Source: Chrysoperla carnea | Taxonomy: Eukaryota; Arthropoda; Insecta; Neuroptera; Chrysopidae | Direction of reading: 5' to 3' | Assembly (NCBI RefSeq): GCF_905475395.1 | Contig: NC_058338.1 | Coordinates: 74,721,435 to 74,785,434 of the forward strand | Length of the DNA: 64,000 nt | Shown: positions 52,780-64,000 of the stretch, one piece after another | Position numbering within the stretch: the first letter of the stretch is position 1 | Layout: each line of letters begins with the position of its first letter | Program-made: the position numbers and the translations under genes | The notes under the pieces: model-generated | Seen by the model: the letters and a program-made list of their open reading frames with translations, nothing else | Told to the model about the DNA's origin: nothing | Databases searched by the model: none

Positions 52780-53300
52780 AAATGACTTAAACAAAAATTT
52801 ATTTTCTGATGATTGGAACTATGTGCCTTATCGCCCGTTCTGATTTGTTTGCTGGTTGAAAGGTAAATCCAAAAAATATGCATGATGACACCAAAAACCG
52901 ATATGTAGATTATCTAGAAAACTGAAACTTTTTTAATCGATTCAGCTTGCCATGAATTTTGAGAATAGGCAAAAAACATTTTACAATCTGTTAATGTATT
53001 TTTTGTCCAAAATTTATGTTTTTTCATTCAAAATGAGTTGTGTGTTGTCAGAAGTTAAACATAGTAAAGATAATTTAGTGTAAGTACAAGGAAATTTTAT
53101 GTTATGTCATATTAAATATCCTGATCAATTAAATTGTGGGTAACGTACCCACATATTGGGTTGACTAAATCAGAAGTACGCTTTTTTAAACTAATATTAC
53201 AATTAAATCATAAAGTAAAGAGTAAAAGTAGCTATAATATTTAATTCTTTTAACAATAAAACAAGTATTTGACTTATTAAGTTAATATTTTTAATTTTCA
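52780..53300 (+). repeat. Dispersed repeat, copy 1 of an inverted pair
   Basis: Matches the reverse complement of about 61930-62355. Marks include TTGTTTGCTGGTTG, ACACCAAAAACCG, CATGAATTTTGAG, TATTGGGTTGACTAAATCAG and GTACGCTTTTTTAAACTA. Family unknown. Confidence 0.7.
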
Positions 53301-53309
53301 GAATTTCCA

Positions 53310-53410
53310 ATTCACAAATATGCAAACAGTATCGTGCGAGAAAAAAAAACAATTAATCCAAAATTACCAACGTACAGAAATGCAAACAGTAACGGGGGAG
53401 AAAAAAATTA
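53310..53410. repeat. Degenerate tandem pair, about 60-66 bp
   Basis: Two units share AATATGCAAACAGTATCG / GAAATGCAAACAGTAACG and a following GAGAAAAAA. Confidence 0.6.
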
Positions 53411-54513
53411 TAAAAAACAATTAAAAGAAACTAATTACACTTAACTTGCAAGGTAGCGTACCACAAAACTAATATTTATAATTCATTACTGATACAGTTA
53501 TTTGCACGAAAGGAACATAGTTCCTACCGAGTGGCCCACGACACCTCTCTTTTTTTTCTCTAAAACTAATATTTACAGAAATATTTATAATAATTGATTT
53601 TATGAATTTTCATAACAAAAAATTTGGTTATCCAAAATGTTGAAGTTTTGAGTTCCGTTTCTCTGGTGGAATGAAAGCGATTATTTAACTCCTAAGCTAC
53701 ACCTCTTTCTTCCAATATAATAATTAATATTGAAATGTTATAGGCAGTTATAAATTAGTGAATCATAAGGGTCGCACTCACATGAACAGCTTGTATTCAA
53801 TAAATGAGTAAAAACTGTAAAACTAAATTATAACAAATATGACCTTGTGCACACTATACATACACATTTATTATGTAATTAGGACACAATGATAGGGTGC
53901 AAAACAATAACAAACCGTATCAGTGGGGGGTGTTGTCCATTCGCGACATACACACTTATTTTATTTCAGTGGTGGTATGTTTGTTGTATGTTGAATTGAA
54001 GCCGTATACAATATACAGAACAGATACCTACTTATAAATGAAATGACTGGATTGGATTGGTATAATCATTATTATAAGGGTTACTAGGTCAGTCGACAAT
54101 ATGCTTCATAACAGTTAATAAATATGTACATGTGCAATGTTAGTGGCCGTGGTTAGAAAATACTCCACTCTGTTCATACGGCGCGCTTTTTTTTTTTTAA
54201 AGTTAATGCTCTCTTTGTAAATTTAGCACTCCTATATATAATTAATAGTCTTCAGTATTTCACGTAATTTTTTTTAGTTATTACTATCACACGTTCCAAA
54301 CTTCGTGATTGGCTTTGTTCTAATGTGACGATTCTCAGAAGTGCTGCGTTTTCGGGCTTTACGCCTCTAAACATGTACACACTCTAAACTGCTAACTTAT
54401 TGTAAATGAAAGATTATTTGGTCTAAATATTAAGATAATTAATTTATGGTTGACAAAGCATCCCGCAATATTAGATAGAAAAATTTTTTTCTGTGAAACT
54501 TTTTTAATATTGT

Positions 54514-54920
54514 TTGTTTGTTCGTTACGCTTTAACGCTAAAACTAGCGAATGGTTTTTAATGAAACTCTACAGCAATATAGCTAGCTCATACTTCAGAA
54601 TAACACATGAGATATAATTTATAAAGATATATTAATTAAAAAAAAAAAAAATTTTTAATAAATTTAATTTAACATTACCATAAATTACAGATTTCTGTAA
54701 AAGTAGTCATTTGACATTACCATAAATTACAGATGTCTGATATGCTCAATGAATAATTACGACTATTATACATTTAAAAAAATAGAAAACCATACATATA
54801 TTTTACCTGAGTAAAACAATTCTTACCATTATTTTGAATGTTATAGAAAGGGGATAAGCGAGAGCAATCTTTATCAATCTTTACTTTTAAACCCAGCGAA
54901 GCGGGTGGGTATCACTCTAG
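54514..54920 (+). mobile_element. Helitron-like non-autonomous element
   Basis: The right end reads CCCAGCGAAGCGGGTGGG, a GC-rich hairpin, then ATCACTCTAG followed by T. That is the hairpin plus CTRR arrangement of Helitron 3' ends. The left part (TTTGTTCGTTACGC ... AATGAAACTCTACAG) resembles the body of Helitron-like repeats I recall from other insects. A tandem of about 48 bp (ACATTACCATAAATTACAGA) lies inside. No Rep/helicase coding. The left end is uncertain. Confidence 0.5.
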
Positions 54921-54947
54921 TATATTATATTTCTCATTACCCATATG

Positions 54948-55238
54948 ACTAGGAAAATGGCTTTTTGTGAAACTTTTTCAAGTCACCCCCAAAACGTTCT
55001 TCGGATTGATCTGATAAAAAACTCATGGTTATAAAATTTTTTAACGAGTAGTTTTCGAGCTACGGGATTTATAAATAATTATAATGTATGTGTAGCTTTG
55101 ATCAATCGTAGCTCGAAAACTACTCATTAAAAATTTTTGTAGCCGTGAGAGCATTTGATCAAAATGATCCAAAGAACGTTTTAGGGGGAGGGGGTTAGAA
55201 AATGTTTCACAGAAAGCCATTTTCCTATCTCTATTGCG
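54948..55238. repeat. Foldback MITE-like element
   Basis: Inverted arms: CTAGGAAAATGGCTTT and TGTGAAACTTTTTC on the left; AAAGCCATTTTCCTAT preceded by its partner on the right. The inner pair GAGTAGTTTTCGAGCTACG / CGTAGCTCGAAAACTACTC is almost perfect. It is about 290 bp and directly follows the Helitron-like end. Confidence 0.85.
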
Positions 55239-58069
55239 GGGTCCTTTAATGCAGCGTTGGTTGAGCTTACCGTCCGTAATACGTAAATTCAATGGCATAT
55301 TGGGCCCGACGTTTGAAATATGTCGTTTTTACGTGGTTATATTTACTGAGACAACCCGATCGACAAATTATGCATATGTTTATTAAACGTTTCCACAAAA
55401 ACCATATGGGTCATCAGTAATCAAAACCCTGCTAATTAAATGGGCGGTGGTCTCAACCAACGCAATATTTAGAACACATACTCTAAATTGAAGAGTACGT
55501 GGACGTAAATAATCAATACTCAATTTAATGTACTTGTTTAGAAGCGTAAAGCTCGAAAACAATCATTTCTGTGAATCGTCACAATGGAAAAGTATGAGAG
55601 TCTCGTCACGTCATGAGTCACGAAGTCTGGAACATGTGGTAATAACTGAAAAAATTACGTGATGTACTAGGGATAGTAAAATGTCGTTTTTTCAGAGAAA
55701 TAATATATAACGAGTGCTAAATTCACAGAAGTATTGAGTTACCACGTTTAATGTAAGTACATTCAAATCTTTTGTACTTACAATTAGATAGACTGGATAG
55801 TAATTAGAACAACATACCGAGTAATCGCTTAACTTTAAGTGTAATTTGATTAAAAGTTTTTTTTTTTAATGTATGCAACATTTGAAATGATTTATTTAGT
55901 AAATAATGCAAGAAAAACAAAACAAAAAATAGGAGAAACGTCGAAAAGAATTAGAACACAACTTATTCTTGTGGAATATCTAAATTCATCTAAAATTGAA
56001 ATGGCCCAAAAAGGTTATTTAGATATAACTACTCAGATATTGAAGAACAAAACCTCATTTAAAAACAAAAAATCCGAAATTCGATTAATTGAAGAGGTTA
56101 GTAGGGACGATTCACAAAAATAACTCGAGGTATAGAAAAAATTGTCCGTTACCTTCATTGTCTTTGAGACAATTTCCTCTTTTTCTTTAAGCATACCCAA
56201 GCACGTTTTTGCTTTTCATCTTTTGTTTCCCACATTTATTTTCACTGATCAAATATCGTTAATTTGTTGGAATATGATCTTTTGATAATTTCCAAGACTG
56301 CGAAATTTCTTTTTCAGTCAGCATTCCTCTTATAATCCGCCTAAATTCCTTAATATTTCGATTTTTCAAATGAGTTTTGCAAAGAAGCTTTTTTTAAATG
56401 TCACTGAGTTTCAGTGAGTAAAATCTGTAAGTAGAAGTTAAAATATCCTGTACAGATTGATGTACTTTTTTGTAACTGATGCTAACTCTTTTAATATTTT
56501 CGTCCTCTTTGGTCTCTTATTTACAAGTTTTGGATGTTTTTCTTCATTATTGATTGACCGGGATACTCTTTGCTTTGAAATTGCGATTTGTCCGATTTAT
56601 TTTTTAAATTTAAAAAGGACGACATTCATAAAATTAGAGAGTAAAAAAGAGAAACCATCGGTAGAATTTGCATTTTAAAATTAAGTATTTTTCTTGAGAT
56701 CTACTTTTAGCACATACCGCTTTAACTTAAGAAAAATAAATACCGACATTAGATTCCTCATGAAAAACTAAATATGAATACACTTGCTGCAAATTTTTTC
56801 CGAAAAAAATTCAAAGATCTATTGCACGCTTTTTATTGATTCAAAAAATACTTTTCGATTTTTAATGAATAAGTTTCAAATTCCACAAAATTTTAATCTT
56901 AAGGACTGAAATTTTGACTGAACTGTTACAAAATAATGAAAAATCAATATTTGTTTTTTTCTAGAATATTTGAACATTTTCGCCTTTCTGTGGAGGGGAC
57001 AGATGAATCGATCTCAGAACTGCTCTCGAAATTTGAAATAAATTATACGTTTTATTTATAATATGACTATTTTTCAATTGTTTACATGTAATTGGTATAG
57101 TAAATGTAAAATAAAATTTCTTGAATAATATCAATTAATTAAAAGTTGTTGCATTAGGATTTGTGAAAATACGAGACGAAATAATATTTAAAAAAAGTTA
57201 ATTAACATAATAAGTTATTTAAATTTGTTAGAAAATAAGAGAAAATTTTTTTAATGTAAACCATATAAATAAACTTCAGACTTTTGTGTCCATCCATAAA
57301 CTTAGATTAATAAAGTAGTGTGTTACAATCATGGCAACTCCTGGAATAAAACTGATGCACGTTATGAATAATATAAATTACAGGGAAAGTTAAGCTTATA
57401 GAAATAAACGAAATGCAATTTCCTTATTAGTTTTAGAAAAAAAAACCATTTTATTAAATGTTATGCATTACTATTTTAGATTAAAAAAAAACTATGTATT
57501 TGAGTAAATTATGATTTTTGAATTAATAGAGTAGTGGGGACCTTGGTACATGACATATAAATATCAATACAAAATGAACCGTTATGAGCAAACTGGATGA
57601 CCTTCTCTCTCATTGTAGATTGTAAAAAAAAAGTAAGTAAAGTTACTTTTAAATAATAATATTTATTATTTCTAAGTGAGAGTTTTATTTAAGTATTATA
57701 TACGATACCTGCAGATTGTATAGCTTTACACACATACAAGAAAAAGATCTACCTATATAGATCAATTTACTTTATTGATTTAAATTTGTACGGAATGCTT
57801 TCTTATATTAAACAACACTTTCTTTTATTTGTAAAAGATATTTTTAAGTTAATTTCTTTATTATAATAATATTAAATTAAAAATTTAAAGAAGCCTTCGA
57901 CATAAAATCAGGTCTTATTGATTCGTTTGTAGCATTGTGTACTTATCTACTTCAAGAAAATCTACTATGCCATTTGGAGATCATCGTCTTTTTCCTTGTA
58001 TTTCAGTTAAGGCCCTTAACTTATGTTTGAATCACAGCTAAGAATAAATCAAATATTAATCAATTTACC

Positions 58070-58215
58070 TTCAAAACGAAAAAAAAATTAAAATTGGTTC
58101 TACCGTTCAGGAGCTACAATGCCACAGCTTGACGGACAGATGCGTTAAACTTATACCGACACAGGTACGTTAAACTTATAACACACCTCTTTTTAGTCGG
58201 GGGCTTAAAATATAT
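58070..58215 (+). mobile_element. LINE/SINE-type 3' tail fragment
   Basis: TTGGTTCTACCGTTCAGGAG CTACAATGCCACAG, then GTTAAACTTATAACACACC TCTTTTTAGTCGGGGGCTTA, resembles the conserved 3' end of non-LTR elements I recall from many insects. It is a short fragment, with the internal ACGTTAAACTTATA unit duplicated. Confidence 0.5.
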
Positions 58216-59697
58216 TCTACCAAATAGTCAGGCAGCACTTAAAGCACTGAAGTAACCTGAAATAAACTCCAGAACTGTCTTGGGTAAACATAACAAAGTC
58301 TTTATTGTCTGAGTGCTCGGACACTCAGGAATCGATAGGAATAAAGATGTTTATAAATTAGTCAAAATGAGTTCATGTACTTTATTTAATGGTCCAGAAC
58401 TATTGTTCGAGATAACGAAGAGCAAAATAAAATAAAAATATAGACATAAATGGTACACGAATTCAATCCCTCCTGAATAAACATTTATTGTCAAGATCTC
58501 TTATCAAATATTTCTCACGTAATAAAGGCTTCATGTGCTTGAAACTGGGGAATAAATCATTTGAGATTACTCACTGGCCATGGTAAAATCAATAAGCATA
58601 TGCACAAAATCAATTTCGCAGGAAAATGCTGGCTTTTCTATATTATAAATCTGTTTCTTTATCTCAGCACAAAGCCCTAAGACCAAAAAAATTATGATGA
58701 CAAAGTTAACTAAACAAAAAGTGTCATTGTTGTTTTTAGTGAATATGCCTTTCTCTAGTAAGTAAATTTAACAAATATGGTGGGAGCGCATATAAATGTA
58801 TAGTACATGATAAGGGTTAATATACAACATAATTTAATTGCGTTTCCACCATTTATTAACAGTAAATTTAAAGGGTGTTCATCTCAAAAATGTCAGTTTT
58901 TCTCTCTAGTAACATCTCAAAAATGTTATTGTGTATTGACTCTTACGGAAAGATTATGACCAGTTTAATTGTCCTAGTGAGCGAAAAATTCGCATCCTTG
59001 TGCCAAAGTTCGAGGAAACTGTAAGGTCCAGAGTCGACTATTTGGCTGATGGCTTTTCATATTAAATGAAGTATGTGTGTTTAAACAAAAATTAAAATAT
59101 ATTGAATTTCGATCATCCTTTATTTAATAATCTGTGTATTACAATAAATTAATATTCATAATATCAAAAAATAAATAAATATTTATAATATATAGATCAA
59201 TCAAATACCTAAATCACTTTGTACTTCAAAAATTTTGAATCATTTAAAGTGTTCCACAATGCGTAAAATTTCAATCTTCTAAGTGTCGGATGCTCCATAT
59301 CATGTTTTATCGGGTTTTGCATGTGATCATTTTTTAAGTTTCTATAAGTAAACATCATATTTTTGATAATTTTTCGATATATCATTGTTTTTAATTTTGT
59401 ATAATGAAGCCAGATCCAAAATTTCTTTGTAATAAACAGTCTACAAAGGGAGTAAAGTAAAGACGGTGTCGCCTTAATATTTTGATTTCCTTTAATGTTT
59501 TTTAAACCAAATTTGTTTCTGGTACGTAAAACACAAGTGTGCATGGTATTGCATTATAAATGGAAAATTGGTGAATATATATTGTTTATTTTTTAATTTT
59601 TGCTTATCTTATATTTTCTTGTACAAAATCGACTAATAGAAGATATCCATTTTAGAAAATTTCATTGCTAATGGATCTATTAACATTTCTTGTGTTT

Positions 59698-60000
59698 TTA
59701 TACATGTATATATGAAATATATCATGGTATACTAAGTTTAGTCCCAAGTTTGTAACGCTTAAAAATATTGATGCTACGAGCGAAATTTTGATATAGGTGT
59801 TCAAAATAGGTGTCTTTTTGAATGTTTGCCCATCCGTTTGCCCGACAACACGATAACTCAAAAACGAAAAAAGATATCAAGCTGAAATTTATAACGTCAG
59901 ATAAGAGTGGCTATCTTTCTTTTCTTACATGACGTAAAAAGACAAAATATAGCGTAATTAACATTGTCTATACATGGTATTTCAACAATTAATTCAAACT
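59698..60000 (+). repeat. Dispersed repeat, truncated arm of the 48-50 kb palindrome family
   Basis: Carries GTCCCAAGTTTGTAACGC, ATATTGATGCTACGA, CGATAACTCAAAAACGAAAA and the outer CAACAATTAATTCAA, but lacks the GGGTCTTGGG block. An internally deleted copy. Confidence 0.75.
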
Positions 60001-61267
60001 AAATGGTAAATAGCTCACTTCCAAATCGTGTTAGTGAGGTCTATTTTTTAAATATTTCTTTTCGAAGCAAAGTTTAAAACCGCAACAAGTTGAAAATTTG
60101 TTGAGAAAATTAATTTGGCAACTAAGCAATTTTTGCCATTTTTTAAACTGCTTTAACTGTAGTTAATATTGAATATAGGTATAGGCAACAAAATTGCTAA
60201 ATAAAATTGACATTTTGTTCTTTCGATTCCCGTCATTGAGATTGCGATCGGATAAAAACTCAGACCTTGCGGTCTGCTCAAAGTCAATCACTTTTTTCAG
60301 ACACCTAGTGTAAAAGATATAGGGGTAATTTTTTTTTTAAACAATTATTTGCAAACAAATAAATTCATTTGAAAAATAGCGTTGTCTCGGCATTTTTTCG
60401 CAAAAATTTGAAATAAAAAATCTGTTTTTGGTTTTTTCTTTCATTCGAAGTTCTAGAAAAACATCTAAGGAACAAAAAGTTTTACAGCACTAGTATCCTA
60501 AAGTGCACCATTTACCCAGGTTTCCGGCGAGCGGACTCGGCAGGTCCATTATGTGAGTACTCCCCTCCATCGATTAAAACCACTTCTGACCTGTATCCGA
60601 CAACAACACGTAAGCCATATCTTTTTCCGTTATTCTATTGGCCTATAAGCCCGATATTCATTTATTTATGCATAAGTTAAGGATTTTCGGGAAAATAGCA
60701 GATGATCTGATAGACAGATACGTGAGTGGTCCTATAAAAGTTCGGTTTTTTTCATCAGAGTGCTAAACCCTAAAAATAAAATTACTGAATTATATATTCT
60801 TGTAACTAGGACTATTTTTGATACTAAAATACTATAAACATAGAATTTGATTTAAAACAATATGATTATAGTTTGACGACCTCATACAAATAAATAAAAT
60901 AATATGTGAGAACATATGCTAACAAACAATACATATGAACATCATATAACAAACATTTGCACATATATAACGTGGGTAAGGTCGGGACTTAAAGGTTGGG
61001 ATCTTTATGTGTGTGTATATGTGAGTCGTTGAGCACACAAATACTACATTGTAAAGCAGCATTGTACTGTACTGACTGCTTATGATTATAATATTTGTTA
61101 TATTATGTTTTATATATTCTTGTAGTTTTTATAGTAAATCGGAATGGTCATAGCCGGCCAACTTCGTCATCACTCATAGAACAATTCATTTATAATTACT
61201 GAGTGTATCAAATTTTATAAAATTTACTAGTCTAGCTCATCCGATTTGCTAAACCATTTCAACCTTA

Positions 61268-61828
61268 AACAAAAACAAATGAAAACAAACAATCGACTGA
61301 GTTAATTGTTGAAATACCATGTACAGGCAGTTTTGATTACTCTGTCACAGTATACATACATACATGTCATACATATATAACTGATATTCCTATATAATAC
61401 ATACCATACAATTTGCGCATATTTTGCACTCTTACGGGTAAACAGTGATGTTAACGAAAAAATGTTTAGAACAAAAGTTGTTTAGTTTTTTTATAAGAAA
61501 CCTTTTTTATTTTTAAACTTTTGTTCTATCTCTAACGGTTTACAAGATGGCTCCTATGGATCCAAGACCCAATTGACCTATGTTGCTCATTTACGAATTC
61601 AACCTCACTTTTTACGTCCCGAGTGCGCTGTAAAAATTTCAGCTTGATATGTCTTTTCGTTTTTAAGTTATCGTGTAAACAGACAGACAACCGAAAATGA
61701 ACTAATTAGATGATTCTATGAACACCCATACCAAAATTTTTTTCCGTAGCGTCAATATTTTTAAGCGTTACAAATTTGGGACTAAACTTAATATACTATG
61801 TTTATTTCATATATACAAGGCATAAAGA
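61268..61828 (-). repeat. Dispersed repeat, single arm of the 48-50 kb palindrome family
   Basis: Same order as the left palindrome arm: GACTGAGTTAATTGTTGAAA, GGGTAAACAGTGATGTTAAC, TACAAGATGGCTCC, TAAGCGTTACAAATTTGGGA. It is about 560 bp, nearly a full arm, and without a partner. Confidence 0.8.
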
Positions 61829-61929
61829 TCAGGAGCTGTCGTGGGAGACCCGGTTGAACTATCTGCCTTTCGTACCTTGGTAAATTATAAATGTAGCACT
61901 TCCTTTTTTTATTTAGAAAATATTTTTCT

Positions 61930-62355
61930 GAAAATTTCAGGTAATAATTTTGGAAGTAAAATACTTGTTTGATTCAAGTATGAAATAATTTAATTTTTTA
62001 GCTACTTTTAAAACTAGTTTAAAAAAGACATACTTCTGATTTAGTAGTCAACCCAATATGTGATTACATTATGTTTGGTTTGATTAGGATATTTATTATA
62101 CATAAAAATTGCATTGTACTTACTTTAACTTATCTCTGTTTTCTGATAACTTTCACAACTCAATTTTTTTTTTAATGATAAAACAAAAAATTTTAGACAA
62201 CAAATACAAATTGACAGTTATAAAAAGATTTTTGCATTTTCTCAAAATTCATGCCAACCTGAATCGATTGAAAAAGTCCGGTGTTTGGTATCTTTGGTAT
62301 TTTTGGTTTTAGCCCCCAACCAGCAAACAAATATCATGCGATAAGAAACATAGTT
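61930..62355 (-). repeat. Dispersed repeat, copy 2 of an inverted pair
   Basis: Reverse-complement partner of 52780-53300 (TTCTGATTTAGTAGTCAACC, CAACCAGCAAACAAATATCA). The open frame within it is a by-product. Confidence 0.7.
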
Positions 62356-62782
62356 CCAATTATCTAAAAAGCTTGCTTTACATCAAACTTCCTTCTAAAA
62401 ATAACAGTTTGGGACTCTCTGTAAGTATATATGCCTTATATATAAACAGATCTGAGCATCAGTTTACAAGTACATAAATGTATATACTAAGCTTACATTT
62501 TAATGGACTAAGTGGCTGTTACATTCATTCAACAGGAGTCATTGACCCTCCTGTGTGTAAGTGAAATATATACATTTACATTATATACTTACTATTTGTA
62601 TATAGACACTTTCTTTATATATATACCGTGTATTGTATGCTATTTTAACTTATTTTCACCTTACTATTGCAAGTAATCTTGCTCAGGCTGTGTCTAGATC
62701 ATCATCAACTGATCCTTCAAACCCTTGCACAGAAAAAAAGTAAAAGAAGAAACAAAAAAATTTTTTTATAGGACAAGCTTTT

Positions 62783-62972
62783 ATTGTTCTTAAAAGTAGA
62801 ACATAATTATTTTTATGAGTCACTCATACATGATCAATTCTAGAAACTTGAGGCGCTAATTTAAAATATTAAGAATGATTTGAAGCGCCTCAAGCTTTTA
62901 AAAATAATCATGTATGAGTGATACATAAAAAATATTTTTTTTCTACTTTTTAGTACAATAAATTTTTACTTA
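62783..62972. repeat. 190-bp foldback hairpin
   Basis: GAGTCACTCATACATGAT and CTTGAGGCGCT on the left pair with AGCGCCTCAAG and ATCATGTATGAGTGAT on the right. The outer TAAAAGTAGA pairs with TCTACTTTTTA. The loop is about 30 bp. Confidence 0.85.
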
Positions 62973-63009
62973 AATTTTAAATTTAAAACTAAAAAAGAAT
63001 GTATATTAA

Positions 63010-63235
63010 ATATGGTGGATGTGTATTGTATTTTGCCATCTTGAGCGGTCCGTCATATTAGATTTAGAATGGCGTGACTTAAGTAGCTATGCATTGTCAT
63101 CCAAACTAAAGGTGCATGCAAAATTTCAGCAAAATCGGCTGAGGATAACTGCATTAAAATTCAGTTGCAAGATATAACCCGAACAAACATACATGCATAT
63201 AAATAAATATTGCAGGTCAAATAAAACTTGTAATA
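63010..63235 (+). mobile_element. Fragment resembling a non-LTR/SINE 3' region
   Basis: CAAAATTTCAGCAAAATCGG and GATAACTGCATTAAAATTCA, then CCGAACAAACATACATGCAT and AATAAAACTTGTAA, resemble 3' regions of dispersed insect repeats I recall. No coding part; class is uncertain. Confidence 0.4.
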
Positions 63236-63246
63236 TGTTCTTAAGG

Positions 63247-63637
63247 TAGTACGAGCGCCAAGGTGAGTTTAGACTTGTAGTTGAAATTATTTGTACTTTA
63301 TTTTCAACTTTGATGATGAATTTTGTTATAACTTCATGTATATAGATTTTTTCTGTCTTCTTGTTTTTCGAAATATCGAAAGCTAATTAATTTAAAACAA
63401 ATTCCAATTTTCCATGTTTTGAAAATTACTCCAGAAATCGAAAAATGTTATTCTTACTTTTCATCTTTTATTGTCAAGTTATAGTTGTCAATATAATGCA
63501 CCATCAAAATTAAAAAAATATATTTTTTAAATTTGTGTCCCCACTACCGTGTTCATACATCCATGATTAGTCGGGCACAATTAGTCGGGTTATTTTTGTT
63601 TTAAATAATTTTTTAAGGTTATAACTTTAATTTAAAT

Positions 63638-63674
<37 letters not shown>

Positions 63675-63843
63675 CCACCGACTAGTTTTGGAGAAATCTA
63701 TAAAAACAAATTATCCATCTACCGTTTTACCATAAGACCTATTTTAAGTATGCCCCTAATATTTTAAGAATTGATTTAGACTTATCTTAACTTCATATAA
63801 AAACAATCAATCCTTTCTTCCAAAATTGCCCTGGAGCCCGTAC
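63247..63843 (+). mobile_element. MITE with GTAGTACGAGCGCCA-type ends, copy 2
   Basis: Starts GTAGTACGAGCGCCAAGG and ends TTGCCCTGGAGCCCGTAC. The inner halves are also partly inverted. Contains a run of more than 30 T near 63638-63669. Opposite in orientation to 50750-51228, which it matches in its CGACTAGT and TGTTATAACTT blocks. Confidence 0.7.
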
Positions 63844-64000
63844 ATTAACATGGTAGCAAGTAAATATTTTGTTGGTTCAGGAGAATACTTGCTATACTTA
63901 AATTTTTAAGCAGTCAAATACGCATTTCTTAGAATGAAGTATTAAGCTCAGAAATATTTACTTGTTACAAGAACTGGTTCTAAAAAGCATCGATTTTAAC

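Larger units (their letters stand above)
44100..64000. other. Repeat-dense intergenic tail, no complete gene found
   Basis: After RpL15 no gene could be built. Much of the region is made of dispersed repeats, foldbacks and microsatellites listed separately. About 45100-47900, 56100-58050 and 58300-59650 hold nothing I can name beyond a possible orphan exon near 46615-46690. Confidence 0.55.

Noticed and set aside
55869-56678. Open frames of 84 and 73 codons
   Set aside because: No family resemblance, no supporting exons or signals, AT-rich composition.
59209-59544. A 111-codon minus-strand open frame
   Set aside because: Composition is that of random AT-rich translation (Lys, Asn, Tyr, Leu), I see no motif, and there are no splice-consistent neighbours. 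About one such frame is expected by chance.

Overview
The window is AT-rich animal nuclear DNA. Spliced genes with GT-AG introns, a typical metazoan ribosomal-protein and mitochondrial gene set, intronic snoRNAs and dense small foldback/MITE repeats point to an insect. I cannot fix the order from sequence alone. All genes lie between about 11.4 kb and 44 kb. The first 10.6 kb and the last 20 kb are repeat-rich and I find no gene I can defend there.

Layout: an NPC2-like sterol-binding protein (+, 11461-16392, introns full of transposon debris); the RNA polymerase I subunit POLR1E/RPA49 (+, 17718-19025); a biosynthetic-type L-threonine ammonia-lyase with a C-terminal ACT domain (-, 20770-23254, eight exons); RpL24 (+, 25633-27796); two tandem paralogous genes for unrecognised signal-peptide plus single-pass membrane proteins (-, 28801-30676 and 31691-33402); the mitochondrial ATP synthase c subunit ATPsynC (+, 34547-37613), which carries a second, intact, alternative last exon; and RpL15 (+, 40987-43982). 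Every gene model was built by reading splice sites with matching phase, and each gives one uninterrupted protein.

RpL24 and RpL15 introns carry three related box C/D snoRNAs. In all three, box D lies 75-77 nt before the 3' splice site. They share a guide that matches a conserved 18S rRNA segment, so the two ribosomal protein genes also appear to supply an rRNA-methylation guide. The shared themes are translation/ribosome production (POLR1E, RpL24, RpL15, snoRNAs) and mitochondrial energy (ATPsynC), but the genes do not form an operon-like unit.

The repeats include a 1.9 kb near-palindrome at 48.2-50.1 kb whose arms recur as single copies elsewhere, a hAT MITE with a perfect 8-bp target duplication in RpL15, a 294-bp MITE present once in ATPsynC and once in RpL15, a deleted Tc1/mariner-like element, an inverted pair of LTR-like fossils, a Helitron-like end and several long foldbacks. 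The items most worth a second look are the ATPsynC alternative exon, the snoRNA trio and the tandem membrane-protein pair.
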